Of a stretch of DNA of 37,050 nt, positions 1 to 7,455 are shown piece after piece. Under the pieces are notes generated by a model. The model ran no database searches, had not been told where the DNA came from, and was given only the letters and a program-made list of their open reading frames with translations. Source of the DNA: Chloroflexota bacterium. Lineage in GTDB: Bacteria; Chloroflexota; Dehalococcoidia; Dehalococcoidales; UBA2162. The stretch is taken from NCBI GenBank assembly GCA_016190895.1, contig JACPPR010000070.1, forward strand, positions 1-37,050, written 5' to 3'. How positions within the stretch are numbered: the first letter of the stretch is position 1; every line of letters starts with the position of its first letter. Position numbers and translations under genes: made by a program.

Positions 1-225
1 CCCTTCCGCAGAAGGGCGTGGCAATCCGTCACAACGCACCTGGGGTTACGGATTCCCACGGCCTCTTCCGTTTCACTGTGTTTGCGGGTCGAGGCCTCGG
101 AATGACGGCTAAAACGGTCATCGCAAGCCACAGAGCCTGTGAGTTTTTCGCGGGGGAGTGCCTCGAACACCATGATTTTGTATCTGGCTGACCCCTTGGA
201 CAGATGCCCAAAACCAATTTCCTCA
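1..225. other. Left-edge region without a supported gene
   Basis: I see no convincing coding region here. The stretch at about 23-61 contains an imperfect inverted repeat (AATCCGT and ACGGATT arms), typical of a short intergenic palindromic element. Open frames crossing it have no recognisable protein similarity. Confidence 0.4.
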
Positions 226-396
226 CAAGCTCTCACTGTGGCTCATATTAGAGCACAGTGGCCTATCGCCTATGCGGACTGTTTTGCGGCAGCTCTGGCT
301 AAACTTAAAGGCGCAACCATCGTCACTGGCGACCCGGAGTTCAAGCATCTGGAAGCTGCTTCTGTTGTCTCAATTGCTTGGCTGGGGGCTAAATAA
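226..396 (+). pseudogene. Truncated vapC (PIN toxin) remnant
   Basis: This frame encodes about the last 57 residues of a PIN-domain toxin, nearly identical to the C-terminus of the intact vapC at 873-1313. It keeps the AYADCF and TGDPEF acidic motifs and ends at the equivalent stop. Similarity to the intact copy stops abruptly near 226. The upstream part of the frame has no PIN sequence and lacks the N-terminal catalytic Asp and the NLGE motif. It is therefore a 5'-truncated duplicate with no antitoxin partner. The upstream part of the open frame (from about 139) is probably not coding. Confidence 0.8.
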
Positions 397-475
397 TTTG
401 GTAACTCCGGTATCGCTATGAGCGTAGCGAAGAGTTAGCCAACTTTTGCTGAACTTGTGTAAGCAGTGGTGGAGC
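226..475. repeat. Direct repeat, copy 1 (3' end of vapC plus downstream sequence)
   Basis: The segment matches 1140-1470 at very high identity through the vapC 3' end and the downstream stretch that includes GGTATCGCTATGAGCGTAGC. Relative to copy 2 it lacks about 80 bases just after the stop codon. The missing piece in copy 2 is flanked by near-identical AATTTGGG and AAATTGGG sequences, so loss by recombination between short direct repeats is likely. Confidence 0.8.
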
Positions 476-600
476 CCCGTGGACGGTATTAAGAACTTTC
501 AGTCTGGCCTTCAGGCTTGGAACTTAGCTTAGCGGGTTTGGTTATACCTCAATTATGCAAATTCATGCGCACAGTATGGCAATCATTTGGCAACAATTCG

Positions 601-646
601 GTATATATTGATAGCGCCAAAATATATACTATAATGAGTGTGGAGG
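601..646 (+). promoter_or_regulatory. vapBC promoter, overlapping operator palindrome and RBS
   Basis: A -35-like TTGATA (608-613) and a -10 TATAAT (630-635) are separated by 16 bases. A perfect 9-base inverted repeat, GTATATATT (601-609) and AATATATAC (621-629), overlaps the promoter. GGAGG at 642-646 precedes the ATG at 656. VapB-type antitoxins usually repress their own operon by binding palindromes over the promoter, so the repeat is the likely operator; that role is inferred. Confidence 0.65.
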
Positions 647-655
647 TTTAAGCAC

Positions 656-892
656 ATGAACACTGGAACTTTGTCTGCTAAAGGATGGGTTGTTATACCT
701 CAAGAACTGCGGGAGCGCTACCGGCTCAAGAAAGGAGACAGGGTTCACTTCGTTGACTATGGCGGCGTGGTAGCTATTGTGCCTGTCTCTAAAGAGCCTT
801 TGAAAGAAGCCGCGGGCACCCTAAAAGGCGACACTCCTCTTGTCCAAGCTCTCCTTCAATCCCGAAAAGAAGATGCAAATAGAGGTAAATAG
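656..892 (+). CDS. vapB: AbrB/MazE-type antitoxin (VapB)
   Basis: A 78-residue protein with the swapped-hairpin AbrB/SpoVT DNA-binding pattern at its N-terminus: LSAKGWVVIPQELRERYRLKKGD, residues about 5-27, then a hydrophobic strand and a polar C-terminal tail. The tail probably binds and blocks the toxin. The ATG at 656 is chosen over an in-frame upstream start because GGAGG lies just before it and the promoter -10 overlaps the upstream start. The 3' end overlaps the start of vapC, as is usual for translationally coupled toxin-antitoxin pairs. It probably also represses the operon through the palindrome at 601-629. Confidence 0.85.
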   Translation: MNTGTLSAKGWVVIPQELRERYRLKKGDRVHFVDYGGVVAIVPVSKEPLKEAAGTLKGDTPLVQALLQSRKEDANRGK

Positions 893-1313
893 ATTGCAAT
901 CGGAGCGCTTTGTTCTTGACAGCTATGCCGTATTGGCTCTTCTAGAAGGCGCAGAGGGACATGAGCGAGTAGGGGAACTTCTGCAAAAGGCTCTCGTTGG
1001 TCAGTGCGAACTATTCATGAGCATTGTCAACCTCGGGGAGGTCTTGTATATTACCGAGCGGGAGAGAGGTCTGCCCAAAGCGCAGGAAGTTTTAGCCCGC
1101 ATCGATGAGCTTCCTATTAAAGTGATTGATGTTAATCGGGCTCATGCCCTCACTACGGCTCATATTAAAGCACAGTGGCCTATCGCCTATGCGGACTGTT
1201 TTGTGGCAGCTCTGGCTAAACTTAAAGGCGCAACCATCGTCACCGGCGACCCAGAGTTCAAGCATCTGGAAGCTGCTTCTGTTGTCCCAATTGCTTGGCT
1301 GGAGGCTAAATAA
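873..1313 (+). CDS. vapC: PIN-domain ribonuclease toxin (VapC)
   Basis: A 146-residue PIN-domain protein. The four acidic residues expected for a Mg-dependent PIN nuclease are visible: Asp16 (VLDSYAVL), Glu56 (NLGEV), Asp108 (AYADCF) and Asp126 (TGDPEF). VapC toxins cleave RNA, often tRNA or rRNA, when released from VapB; the target here is unknown. The start at ATG 873 lies inside the 3' end of vapB. A TTG at 894 preceded by GAGG is an alternative start that would still keep the first catalytic Asp. The C-terminal third and the downstream sequence are duplicated at 226-475. Confidence 0.85.
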   Translation: MQIEVNRLQSERFVLDSYAVLALLEGAEGHERVGELLQKALVGQCELFMSIVNLGEVLYITERERGLPKAQEVLARIDELPIKVIDVNRAHALTTAHIKAQWPIAYADCFVAALAKLKGATIVTGDPEFKHLEAASVVPIAWLEAK

Positions 1314-1470
1314 TTTGGGAGTTGCGCAGTTTTGGAGTTTCAGCTTCCGAAGCGGAGGCAAAAACCGTGCGCTCTCATATCTGCGCCCCAAAAATTGGGT
1401 AACTCCGGTATCGCTATGAGCGTAGCGAAGAGTTAGCCAACTTTTGCTAAACTTTTGCAAGCAGTGGTGG
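1140..1470. repeat. Direct repeat, copy 2 (3' end of vapC plus downstream sequence)
   Basis: This is the longer partner of the repeat at 226-475. The coding part matches to the stop codon. An insert of about 80 bases absent from copy 1 follows, and then the match resumes (about 1398-1470). The coding frame of vapC is intact here. Confidence 0.8.
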
Positions 1471-1653
1471 GGCGCAGCGGACAGTACTCGAACTTCTTGC
1501 GGCCTGACCTGGTGCCCAGGCTCAGGGAGCTATTGGCTCAAAGATAGGTTATCGCATGACTGTCCCACTGCATCAGGGACATGCACCAGGCCATCCACAT
1601 GGCCCAGGCTCTGCTGGAAGGCGCTGAGACGCCAGCCGTTCGGTAGCGCCTCG
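1471..1653. other. Intergenic stretch with one hairpin
   Basis: No supported gene. The arms AGGCGCT and AGCGCCT (about 1618-1654) lie just beyond the stop of the minus-strand dehydrogenase fragment and could act as its terminator, although no clear U-tract follows. Confidence 0.3.
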
Positions 1654-1990
1654 TTACACCGTGAGCACAATCTTGCCCACGGCCTTGCCGTCCGCCAAGT
1701 ACCGGATCGCTTGCGCCGCCTCGGCCAGGGGGAACGTCTTGCCAACGACCGGCATGACCTTGCCTGTCTCGATCAATTCGCGCAGGAACGTGATCGTCTC
1801 CTTCTTGCTGGGCGAGGAGAAGCTTGACCTAGATATATGGCGGTCGAAGGGGATTCTGGCCATGAGCCCGAAGACCTTGGGCAGGCTTCCGAACCACTTG
1901 CCAGTCGTGCGGCCATAGCCGTCGTGGGCGATAAGGACGTAGAGACCATCGGGCGTGAGGGCACGTTTAATCTCAGAGAACCGCCGGCTT
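1654..1990 (-). pseudogene. 5'-truncated zinc-type (MDR) alcohol dehydrogenase/quinone reductase
   Basis: The minus-strand frame reads about 110 residues typical of the C-terminal part of medium-chain dehydrogenases/reductases. It has RRFSEIKRALTPDGLYVLI from the end of the nucleotide-binding fold and then the family's C-terminal signature FPLAEAAQAIRYLADGKAVGKIVL. The Rossmann GxGxxG segment and the N-terminal catalytic domain are missing. Family resemblance ends near 1990, where the sequence runs into the 3' end of the next minus-strand gene. An ATG at 1863 could start a short product but would give only a fragment. I read this as a relic. Confidence 0.75.
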
Positions 1991-2653
1991 CCGACTTTCG
2001 TGCCTTGGTAAACTGCGCAGCATGAGAATCCCTAACCAGACGTACCAGACGATGATTCCTGGCCCAAACGCATACACCAGCACGTCGAAAACTGGGATCA
2101 CCGTGAGTATGCCTAATACACCCAGCACCACGCCGAAAGCGTTCAGTACCTTGGATAGCTCATGGACACGCAAGGCTGCCCAACTCACCAGCAGGAGCCA
2201 CAGACCGGACAGAATCTCGTTTTTGGTTAATTCGATTGATTCAACCCCCAGCCAGACCGTCCCGGCTCGTTCCGGGTCGGCACTTTGGAGTCCGACGACG
2301 CTCTCAATGCCGACGATGGCGATCATGCCGTAAACGATGCCCACACCAGCCAGGATCAGCCCGATAGCGGCCCCCGTCTGTGCCAACCCTGACGCACCAG
2401 TCTTCAACCGCTCGTAGAGCGCCAGCGCCAGGACGACCTGAAAGACGCCCCACGCCACAAAGGCGGTCAGGTACCCCACCATCGCGACGGCCTGGTTGTC
2501 GGCGAGGATAGCCACCTTCTGTACAGGGTCGATGCCCGCGTCGTAGAAACCGGCGGAGCCCAATACGCCGAGAAACAGCGCGCCACCCACGACGAAGGTC
2601 GCCGCCTGGACCAGTGCGGCAACGCCGCCCATTTTGGGGAAGCTACTCATCAT
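1973..2653 (-). CDS. Multi-pass membrane protein, DUF4386-like
   Basis: A 226-residue, strongly hydrophobic protein with about six predicted membrane segments: roughly residues 10-32, 56-80, 90-112, 147-162, 168-188 and 192-212. The layout and conserved GVLGSAGFYDAG region resemble the DUF4386 family of uncharacterised integral membrane proteins; that assignment is from memory and moderate. ATG 2653 is preceded by AAGGAGG. The gene starts 12 bases after the SRPBCC gene, so the two probably form an operon. Its 3' end overlaps the edge of the dehydrogenase relic, so its last 10-15 residues (RSLPRHESRKPAVL) may have been replaced at that junction. Confidence 0.65.
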   Translation of the reverse strand: MMSSFPKMGGVAALVQAATFVVGGALFLGVLGSAGFYDAGIDPVQKVAILADNQAVAMVGYLTAFVAWGVFQVVLALALYERLKTGASGLAQTGAAIGLILAGVGIVYGMIAIVGIESVVGLQSADPERAGTVWLGVESIELTKNEILSGLWLLLVSWAALRVHELSKVLNAFGVVLGVLGILTVIPVFDVLVYAFGPGIIVWYVWLGILMLRSLPRHESRKPAVL

Positions 2654-2665
2654 CTACCTCCTTTG

Positions 2666-3094
2666 CTATCGGGGTCTGCCCTGTGTCTTTGCTTCAAGTA
2701 CCTCCTTCAGGATGAGCAGATCATTGTCCCACTGCTGCCGTGCGGGCGCGGCAAACTCTGGATTCGCAAGCTCAACGGCAGTGGTCAGCCTTGTCCCCCC
2801 TGCAATGGGCTCAAGGGAGAACACCTGTTGGGCCTGGATTGGCCCTGACGTGGTTTTGAACCCAAACTTGCTGTTCGGTTCGTATTCGGTGACCTCGATG
2901 GTGATCGTCATGGGTTGGCCTTGGACTCGGCCGGTTACCTTCCAGGTTGTACCGACATCCAAGGGGCCTGAAGTGGTCTTCTCCACCTCCTGGCCCGATC
3001 CATGCCACTGTGGCCAGGTTTCGAGATTGGCTACGAACCGAAAAACGCGCTCTGTCGGGGGGTCAATCATAATGTCGTGCTCGTTTCTTACCAT
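2666..3094 (-). CDS. SRPBCC (START-like) family protein
   Basis: A 142-residue protein with the features of SRPBCC polyketide-cyclase/coenzyme Q-binding-like proteins: an opening strand with IDPPTERVFRFVANLETWPQW (residues about 10-30), a central set of strands ending in the FSLEPIAGGTRLT signature, and a C-terminal helix (DLLILKEVLEAK). Members form a helix-grip cavity that binds hydrophobic ligands; no ligand can be assigned here. The ATG at 3094 has an AGGGAG-type ribosome-binding site. It is the first gene of a likely two-gene operon with the membrane protein downstream. Confidence 0.8.
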   Translation of the reverse strand: MVRNEHDIMIDPPTERVFRFVANLETWPQWHGSGQEVEKTTSGPLDVGTTWKVTGRVQGQPMTITIEVTEYEPNSKFGFKTTSGPIQAQQVFSLEPIAGGTRLTTAVELANPEFAAPARQQWDNDLLILKEVLEAKTQGRPR

Positions 3095-3138
3095 CGTAAG
3101 CGCTCCCTAATTTCCAGATTCGAGAGTTCAAGTATTGC

Positions 3139-3214
3139 TGGTGGAGCTGGGGGGATTCGAACCCCCTACCTTTTGTCTGCCAGACAAACGCTCTCCCAAT
3201 TGAGCTACAGCCCC
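3139..3214 (-). tRNA. tRNA-Ala (anticodon GGC), CCA encoded
   Basis: The cloverleaf can be folded by eye on the minus strand. Acceptor GGGGCTG pairs with CAGCTCC and includes the G3-U70 wobble pair that identifies alanine tRNA. The anticodon arm is TTTGT-CTGGCAG-ACAAA with anticodon GGC. The T arm is GGGGG-TTCGAAT-CCCCC. The discriminator A is followed by an encoded CCA. It reads GCC codons. Confidence 0.95.
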
Positions 3215-3309
3215 ATTAAGCGCCCCGCAGCCAGTATTATAGTAGCAAAGGCCGGGTTGCGACGCAAGGGGTTTTTGCTTGGGGGCGATTAAAAAGGGGT
3301 TCCCCAGAG

Positions 3310-3357
3310 CCCCCTTGAAGGGGGTATAGGCCGATACCCCCCACTTAGAGGGGTATC
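3310..3357. repeat. Three overlapping inverted repeats (hairpin element)
   Basis: Three hairpins share arms. CCCCCTT pairs with AAGGGGG (3310-3324). GGGGGTAT (3320-3327) pairs with ATACCCCC (3334-3341). GATACCCC (3333-3340) pairs with GGGGTATC (3350-3357). They are mutually exclusive folds. The sequence lies between two tRNA genes and has no coding potential. It resembles a small REP-like or MITE-like palindromic unit. Confidence 0.6.
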
Positions 3358-3471
3358 ACGCTTTCCCAGAGCCGGTGGGCGAAAGACAACACCCTGATCA
3401 GGGAAGGATTGACAGAGAAGCGCGCCTTTTGTATCGTTGGCATCAGAAGATCAAAAAGAACAAGACGGGCT

Positions 3472-3547
3472 GTCCCTGTAGCTCAGAGGAGAGAGCAACT
3501 GCCTTCTAAGCAGTGGGTCGTGGGTTCGAATCCCCCCAGGGACGCCA
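3472..3547 (+). tRNA. tRNA-Arg (anticodon TCT), CCA encoded
   Basis: Acceptor GTCCCTG pairs with CAGGGAC. The D arm is GCTC/GAGC. The anticodon arm is ACTGC-CTTCTAA-GCAGT with anticodon TCT, which reads AGA/AGG arginine codons. The T loop is TTCGAAT. Discriminator G is followed by an encoded CCA. The T stem has one T-C mismatch (GTGGG against CCCCC). Confidence 0.93.
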
Positions 3548-3845
3548 CAGCCTCAACCAGAGCCACTGCTTAACCCAAAAACACCCCCGAATGTAGCACA
3601 AAGTAGTAGCCGCCGCCCTCCTGAAGCCGTAAGCTATAGGTGCTACGCAGGGCAGCCGGGCGACGCCGCGACTAACGACCGTCGGGAAGAAAAAGATGAT
3701 GATTGGTTGGAATGGTGAACATTTCGTCAGAGAGTAGGATACCGCACGCCGCTCACACGCCGCAATCTCGCAAAGCCGACGTAGCTATCTCAAATCGCGT
3801 CGTACTCGAATCTCACTCGTCGTCGTGCCCCCCCAAAGGAGGAAT
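3548..3845. other. Intergenic region, nothing recognised
   Basis: About 300 bases without a supported gene. It contains GC-rich stretches able to form small hairpins, and a GCCACTG string that superficially recalls part of a cobalamin riboswitch, but no B12-box consensus or complete fold is visible. Confidence 0.3.
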
Positions 3846-6407
3846 TTAAACAGGTCCTGCCGTCCCAGTCTGCTGGTCCGACTGTGACCGGTCCTGGAGT
3901 CGATTCGGCAGGGTGAAGAAGAAAGTGGCGCCGCGGCCCGGTGTAGACTCAACCCAGATGCGCCCGCCGTGAGCCTCCACGAGAAGCTGGCACACGCGTA
4001 ACCCCAGGCCGACTCCAGCGATGGTCCTCCCGCCTGCTTCATTTAGCCTTTCGAAACTCTGGAAGAGGCGTTCTCGTCCCTCGGGTGTGATGCCGATTCC
4101 ATGGTCCCTGACGCCTACAATCAGGTCGCCATGAAGCTGCCCGGCGAAGATACGGACTTCGCCTCCGCTAGGCGAGTACTTGATACCGTTATGGACGAGG
4201 TTATACAGGATGCGTTCCACACGGATACGGTCAGCGCGAATGCCGGGCAGGGTGGCGGGGATGTCGGTTGTAAGCTGGTGAATGGCTGACTGGCCCTTGA
4301 GCCTGTCGACCACTGAGCCGACCACCTGACCGATATCGACAGATTCCGGTGCAAGCGTGAGGCGGTCCGCCTGATGACGGGAGAGCTCGAGCAGGTTTTC
4401 GACCATCGCAGCGAGCTCATGGGATTGGGCGACAGCGTCCTGCAGCAGCTCGCGAGCGTCTTCTTCAGAGACGCCCGGAGTGGTGGCGACAGTCAGGGCG
4501 CCGATGATGACGGTGAGCGGCGTCCGCAGCTCATGGGAGACCATGCCGATAAACTCGTCTTTCATCCGCTCCAGTTTCTTGCGCTCGGTGATATCTTCGA
4601 TGCAGATTAGCGCCTGTCTTTTCTGCGTGGGCAAACGGATGGTGGAGAATCTGAGGAATAGCTCTTCCCGTTGGCTTCCGCGAACGAAAGGCAGACCCCA
4701 CTCTACGCTTTCGTGGGTCTTTCCTGTTTCCAGAGTGTCAAGCATCGTAAGGCGCATCTGGCAAGCCTGACATGCGGGGCCAAAGCCGCAGCCCCTGGGG
4801 TCATCCCAGGTATGCAGACAGCCCAGAGCATTCCCGCTGCGCAGGCCGAGCATTTCCCTCGCGGAGTGCCCGGCAAATCTCTCCGCGGCGCCATTTACTC
4901 TGACTACATTTCGGTCTGAATCGACTACCATCATCAGCAACGGAACGCTTTCGAGAATCACCGAAAGCTCGGCTTCCCTGTCCCGCAGGTTGCCCTCCGC
5001 CTTCCTTCGTTCTGTGATATCGTGAAAAACGAGCACCACTCCTCTCAGAGTGCCATACCGGTCCCTTATCGGGGCGCCGCTGTCATCTATGGCGACTTCA
5101 GTGCCATCCTTCCTGACCAGGACGGTGTGATTCGCCAGCCCGACGGTCACCCCTTCCTGAATCACCCTGATAGCAGGGTTTTCCACACGCTCCCGAGTAT
5201 ATTCGTTAACGACATTGAATATTTCGGTGATGTGTCTACCGGCAGCTTCAGACGGCATCCACCCGGTCAAGGCTTCAGCGACGGCGTTCATAAAAGTCAC
5301 TCTGCCAGCCATATCGGTAGCGATGACAGCATCCCCGATGCTGGACAAGGTTGTCGCCCAGCGTTGTTCGCTTTCCTGAAGAGATCCCCTTGCTCTCTCC
5401 AGACTCTCATACGTGCGGGCGTTCTGGATTGCCATACGGCAGACATGGTTCAAAGACAACGCAAGATTGAGGTACTCTTCCCGGTGTTCCGGGAAAGCGA
5501 GCTTGTCGATTTCAAGTATCCCCAGCACGTCCGATTGCCCACCGATTGGCATCGCAAATCCGGCGCCGGATTCCGTCCAGGCTGAGCCCCCAAGGAAGCC
5601 GGCCAGTCTTGCTCTGGTTCCTCGGAGGTCGATCGGAGTTCTACTCCGTACCTGTAGTTCGCCGGGCGCGCCGTTGTTCACTGGCAGGTAAGCCATAGCT
5701 TCAGGGGCGAATAGGCTGCCGAAGAGGTCGAAGATGCTTTCAATCGCCTCTCTTTCCGCAACGGGCCGGGTGAGGCCGCCGACCAGGTCGAGAGCCATCG
5801 CGTAGCTGGCCGGCGCCGGATTTGTCTTCACCGGGGCGGCGCTCAAGCGCCATTCAAGTACAAGGCGGCTCAGCGCCAGCCGGAAGAAATCAAATCCGAT
5901 TTTGACAGTCTGGCAAGGCAGTCCGACAAATTCGGAGAACTCCCGCAAATTCTCATCAGTCTTTTCCCAGACCCCGGTATCGAGCAGCGCCAGCCGAGAA
6001 GCGGATTCGCCGAAGAATTGGCGGGCTGTTTCCCTATCGAATCCCCAGCCGTCGATGTATCGCCGCCAGTTGGCCAGCCAGCCAGGCGTTACGAGATAGC
6101 ACCCTTCCTCCAGGTAGCCGTCAACAAAATCCCGGCTCTGAAGCAGGTGAAAGCACGTTTGCGCCTTTGGGGCGCGGTAGGCTTCGAGCTCTTCGGAGCC
6201 CGACAGGCAGCAGCCACCCAGCAGATGCACCCGCTGATACTTTTCCCGGCAATCACTGAGCAGGTTTCGCATTGCCTGCAACTCCAAGCGGCCGCAGCCA
6301 GCCGGGAAGGTGACCAGTGCCACATGCTCTAATCCCTCCGATTCAATGACTGAGCGCGCTTCCCGTTCCAGGTCCTCGCACACCAGCAAGCAGAGTTTAT
6401 CTTCCAC
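3846..6407 (-). CDS. Multi-domain sensor histidine kinase with N-terminal DUF1638-like domain
   Basis: An 853-residue protein without obvious membrane segments, so probably cytoplasmic. Residues about 1-190 resemble DUF1638, a domain found beside corrinoid methyltransferase genes. A GAF-like domain follows (about 205-340), then two PAS domains (about 345-465 and 472-600). The second PAS holds a Cys-rich stretch (CLHTWDDPRGCGFGPACQAC) that could bind a metal or cluster. The HisKA H-box SHELRTPL has its phospho-accepting His near residue 623. The ATPase domain shows the N box (NLVHNGIKYSP), DHGIGI and GVGLGL motifs. The GTG start overlaps the 3' end of the methyltransferase gene by 11 bases, so the three-gene operon is translationally coupled. 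Probable role (inference): sensing methyl/corrinoid metabolism. No cognate response regulator is adjacent. Confidence 0.85.
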   Translation of the reverse strand: MEDKLCLLVCEDLEREARSVIESEGLEHVALVTFPAGCGRLELQAMRNLLSDCREKYQRVHLLGGCCLSGSEELEAYRAPKAQTCFHLLQSRDFVDGYLEEGCYLVTPGWLANWRRYIDGWGFDRETARQFFGESASRLALLDTGVWEKTDENLREFSEFVGLPCQTVKIGFDFFRLALSRLVLEWRLSAAPVKTNPAPASYAMALDLVGGLTRPVAEREAIESIFDLFGSLFAPEAMAYLPVNNGAPGELQVRSRTPIDLRGTRARLAGFLGGSAWTESGAGFAMPIGGQSDVLGILEIDKLAFPEHREEYLNLALSLNHVCRMAIQNARTYESLERARGSLQESEQRWATTLSSIGDAVIATDMAGRVTFMNAVAEALTGWMPSEAAGRHITEIFNVVNEYTRERVENPAIRVIQEGVTVGLANHTVLVRKDGTEVAIDDSGAPIRDRYGTLRGVVLVFHDITERRKAEGNLRDREAELSVILESVPLLMMVVDSDRNVVRVNGAAERFAGHSAREMLGLRSGNALGCLHTWDDPRGCGFGPACQACQMRLTMLDTLETGKTHESVEWGLPFVRGSQREELFLRFSTIRLPTQKRQALICIEDITERKKLERMKDEFIGMVSHELRTPLTVIIGALTVATTPGVSEEDARELLQDAVAQSHELAAMVENLLELSRHQADRLTLAPESVDIGQVVGSVVDRLKGQSAIHQLTTDIPATLPGIRADRIRVERILYNLVHNGIKYSPSGGEVRIFAGQLHGDLIVGVRDHGIGITPEGRERLFQSFERLNEAGGRTIAGVGLGLRVCQLLVEAHGGRIWVESTPGRGATFFFTLPNRLQDRSQSDQQTGTAGPV

Positions 6408-7455
6408 CGCTTATCCACTCCAGAGGGTACCTACCCCATTCTTCAACCGCTTCCGTGATAGCCTGGAGGACCTTGTCCGGCACCTGGAAAGGTATTTCGC
6501 CGTGGTTATCGGCCAGGATGAAGCCGCCACCGGGGCCAGCTTTGGCGATGGCTTCTTTCACATTTGCCTTCGCTTCCTCTGGCGTCCACCGGCGCATCTC
6601 GATACCATTCAGGTTGCCGAGGAGCGTCAATCTGCCACGGCAGGCGGCTTTTAACCCGGCCAGGTCCTCCTCGGCGCTAACCCCGATAATCAAGGCCCCC
6701 GTTTGTGCTAGGTCGTCCACAATCGGGAGACACCTTCCGGAGGCAAGGTGCGTGGCGACAGGCCCTTTGATGCGGGCGATGGTGCGCTTAGCGATTTCAA
6801 AACCGGTCTTCAAGAACAGCTCTCTCGGGACGATAGTCGGCGACGATACGGGGTCGAAATACCAGATAGCCGTCGCCCCGGCTTCGAGCTGCGCATTGGC
6901 CCATTCTATACAGAAAGTCTCGTTGACTGCCATCAACCGCTGGAACAGGTCAGGCCGTTCGTAGATGATATTGAGATACCTGTCGAAACCCAACTGCATC
7001 ACGGGCACAGAAAAGGGTGACATCACCACGCCGATAATCGGGACCTCGTCTCGAGCACGCTCTTTCAGCATCTCGATAGCTTTGAGTACCTTGACCAGGC
7101 ACGGGGTTTCCCTGACCCTGATTGCTTCCAGAGAGAGTATGTCTTCCGGCTTTCGAAGGAGCGGCTCGCCGGAGTTCGGGGGGCCGTCATCCGCGTAGAT
7201 TACTTCCCCTCCACGTGCCTCGATTTCAACCGGTGCGTAAAAGAATGCGTACAGGCAATCTGAATGGTAATGGGCGCGCAGGCGCAACTGGCCTTCGAGG
7301 ACGTTTTCAGGCTTCGAATAATAGTCTTTGATGGAGATGCCCAGCTCCTTGGCGCCGTGCAGCGAGAACAGCAATGAAAGGGGCACGCGGTCCGGCTCCT
7401 TGTGGCTGACGGCTGTCAGCACTCTCTGCAACGAGGTCAATCCGGAGCTGGTCAC
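6397..7455 (-). CDS. Uroporphyrinogen decarboxylase-like corrinoid methyltransferase (MtaA/CmuA type)
   Basis: A 352-residue TIM-barrel protein of the uroporphyrinogen decarboxylase superfamily. It opens with LTSLQRVLTAVSHKEPDRVP, typical of the methyltransferase branch (MtaA, MtbA, CmuA) rather than true HemE. The tail contains THLASGRCLPIVDDL, LLGNLNGIEM and GGGFILADNHGEIP, where methyltransferases of this branch often have a zinc site. The start is GTG at 7455 with GGAGG just upstream; the stop of the corrinoid gene overlaps it as GTGA, so the two are translationally coupled. Likely reaction: methyl transfer to or from the corrinoid partner encoded upstream. The substrate cannot be read from sequence. 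Confidence 0.85.
   Translation of the reverse strand: MTSSGLTSLQRVLTAVSHKEPDRVPLSLLFSLHGAKELGISIKDYYSKPENVLEGQLRLRAHYHSDCLYAFFYAPVEIEARGGEVIYADDGPPNSGEPLLRKPEDILSLEAIRVRETPCLVKVLKAIEMLKERARDEVPIIGVVMSPFSVPVMQLGFDRYLNIIYERPDLFQRLMAVNETFCIEWANAQLEAGATAIWYFDPVSSPTIVPRELFLKTGFEIAKRTIARIKGPVATHLASGRCLPIVDDLAQTGALIIGVSAEEDLAGLKAACRGRLTLLGNLNGIEMRRWTPEEAKANVKEAIAKAGPGGGFILADNHGEIPFQVPDKVLQAITEAVEEWGRYPLEWISGGR

Noticed and set aside
1444-1827. Plus-strand frame of 127 residues
   Set aside because: It has low-complexity Arg/Trp/Cys-rich composition typical of an out-of-frame read across GC-rich DNA, and it overlaps the dehydrogenase relic.
3548-3620. Cobalamin riboswitch near the tRNA-Arg
   Set aside because: Only a GCCACTG string is present; the B12-box consensus and surrounding helices are missing, and the neighbouring corrinoid operon starts elsewhere.
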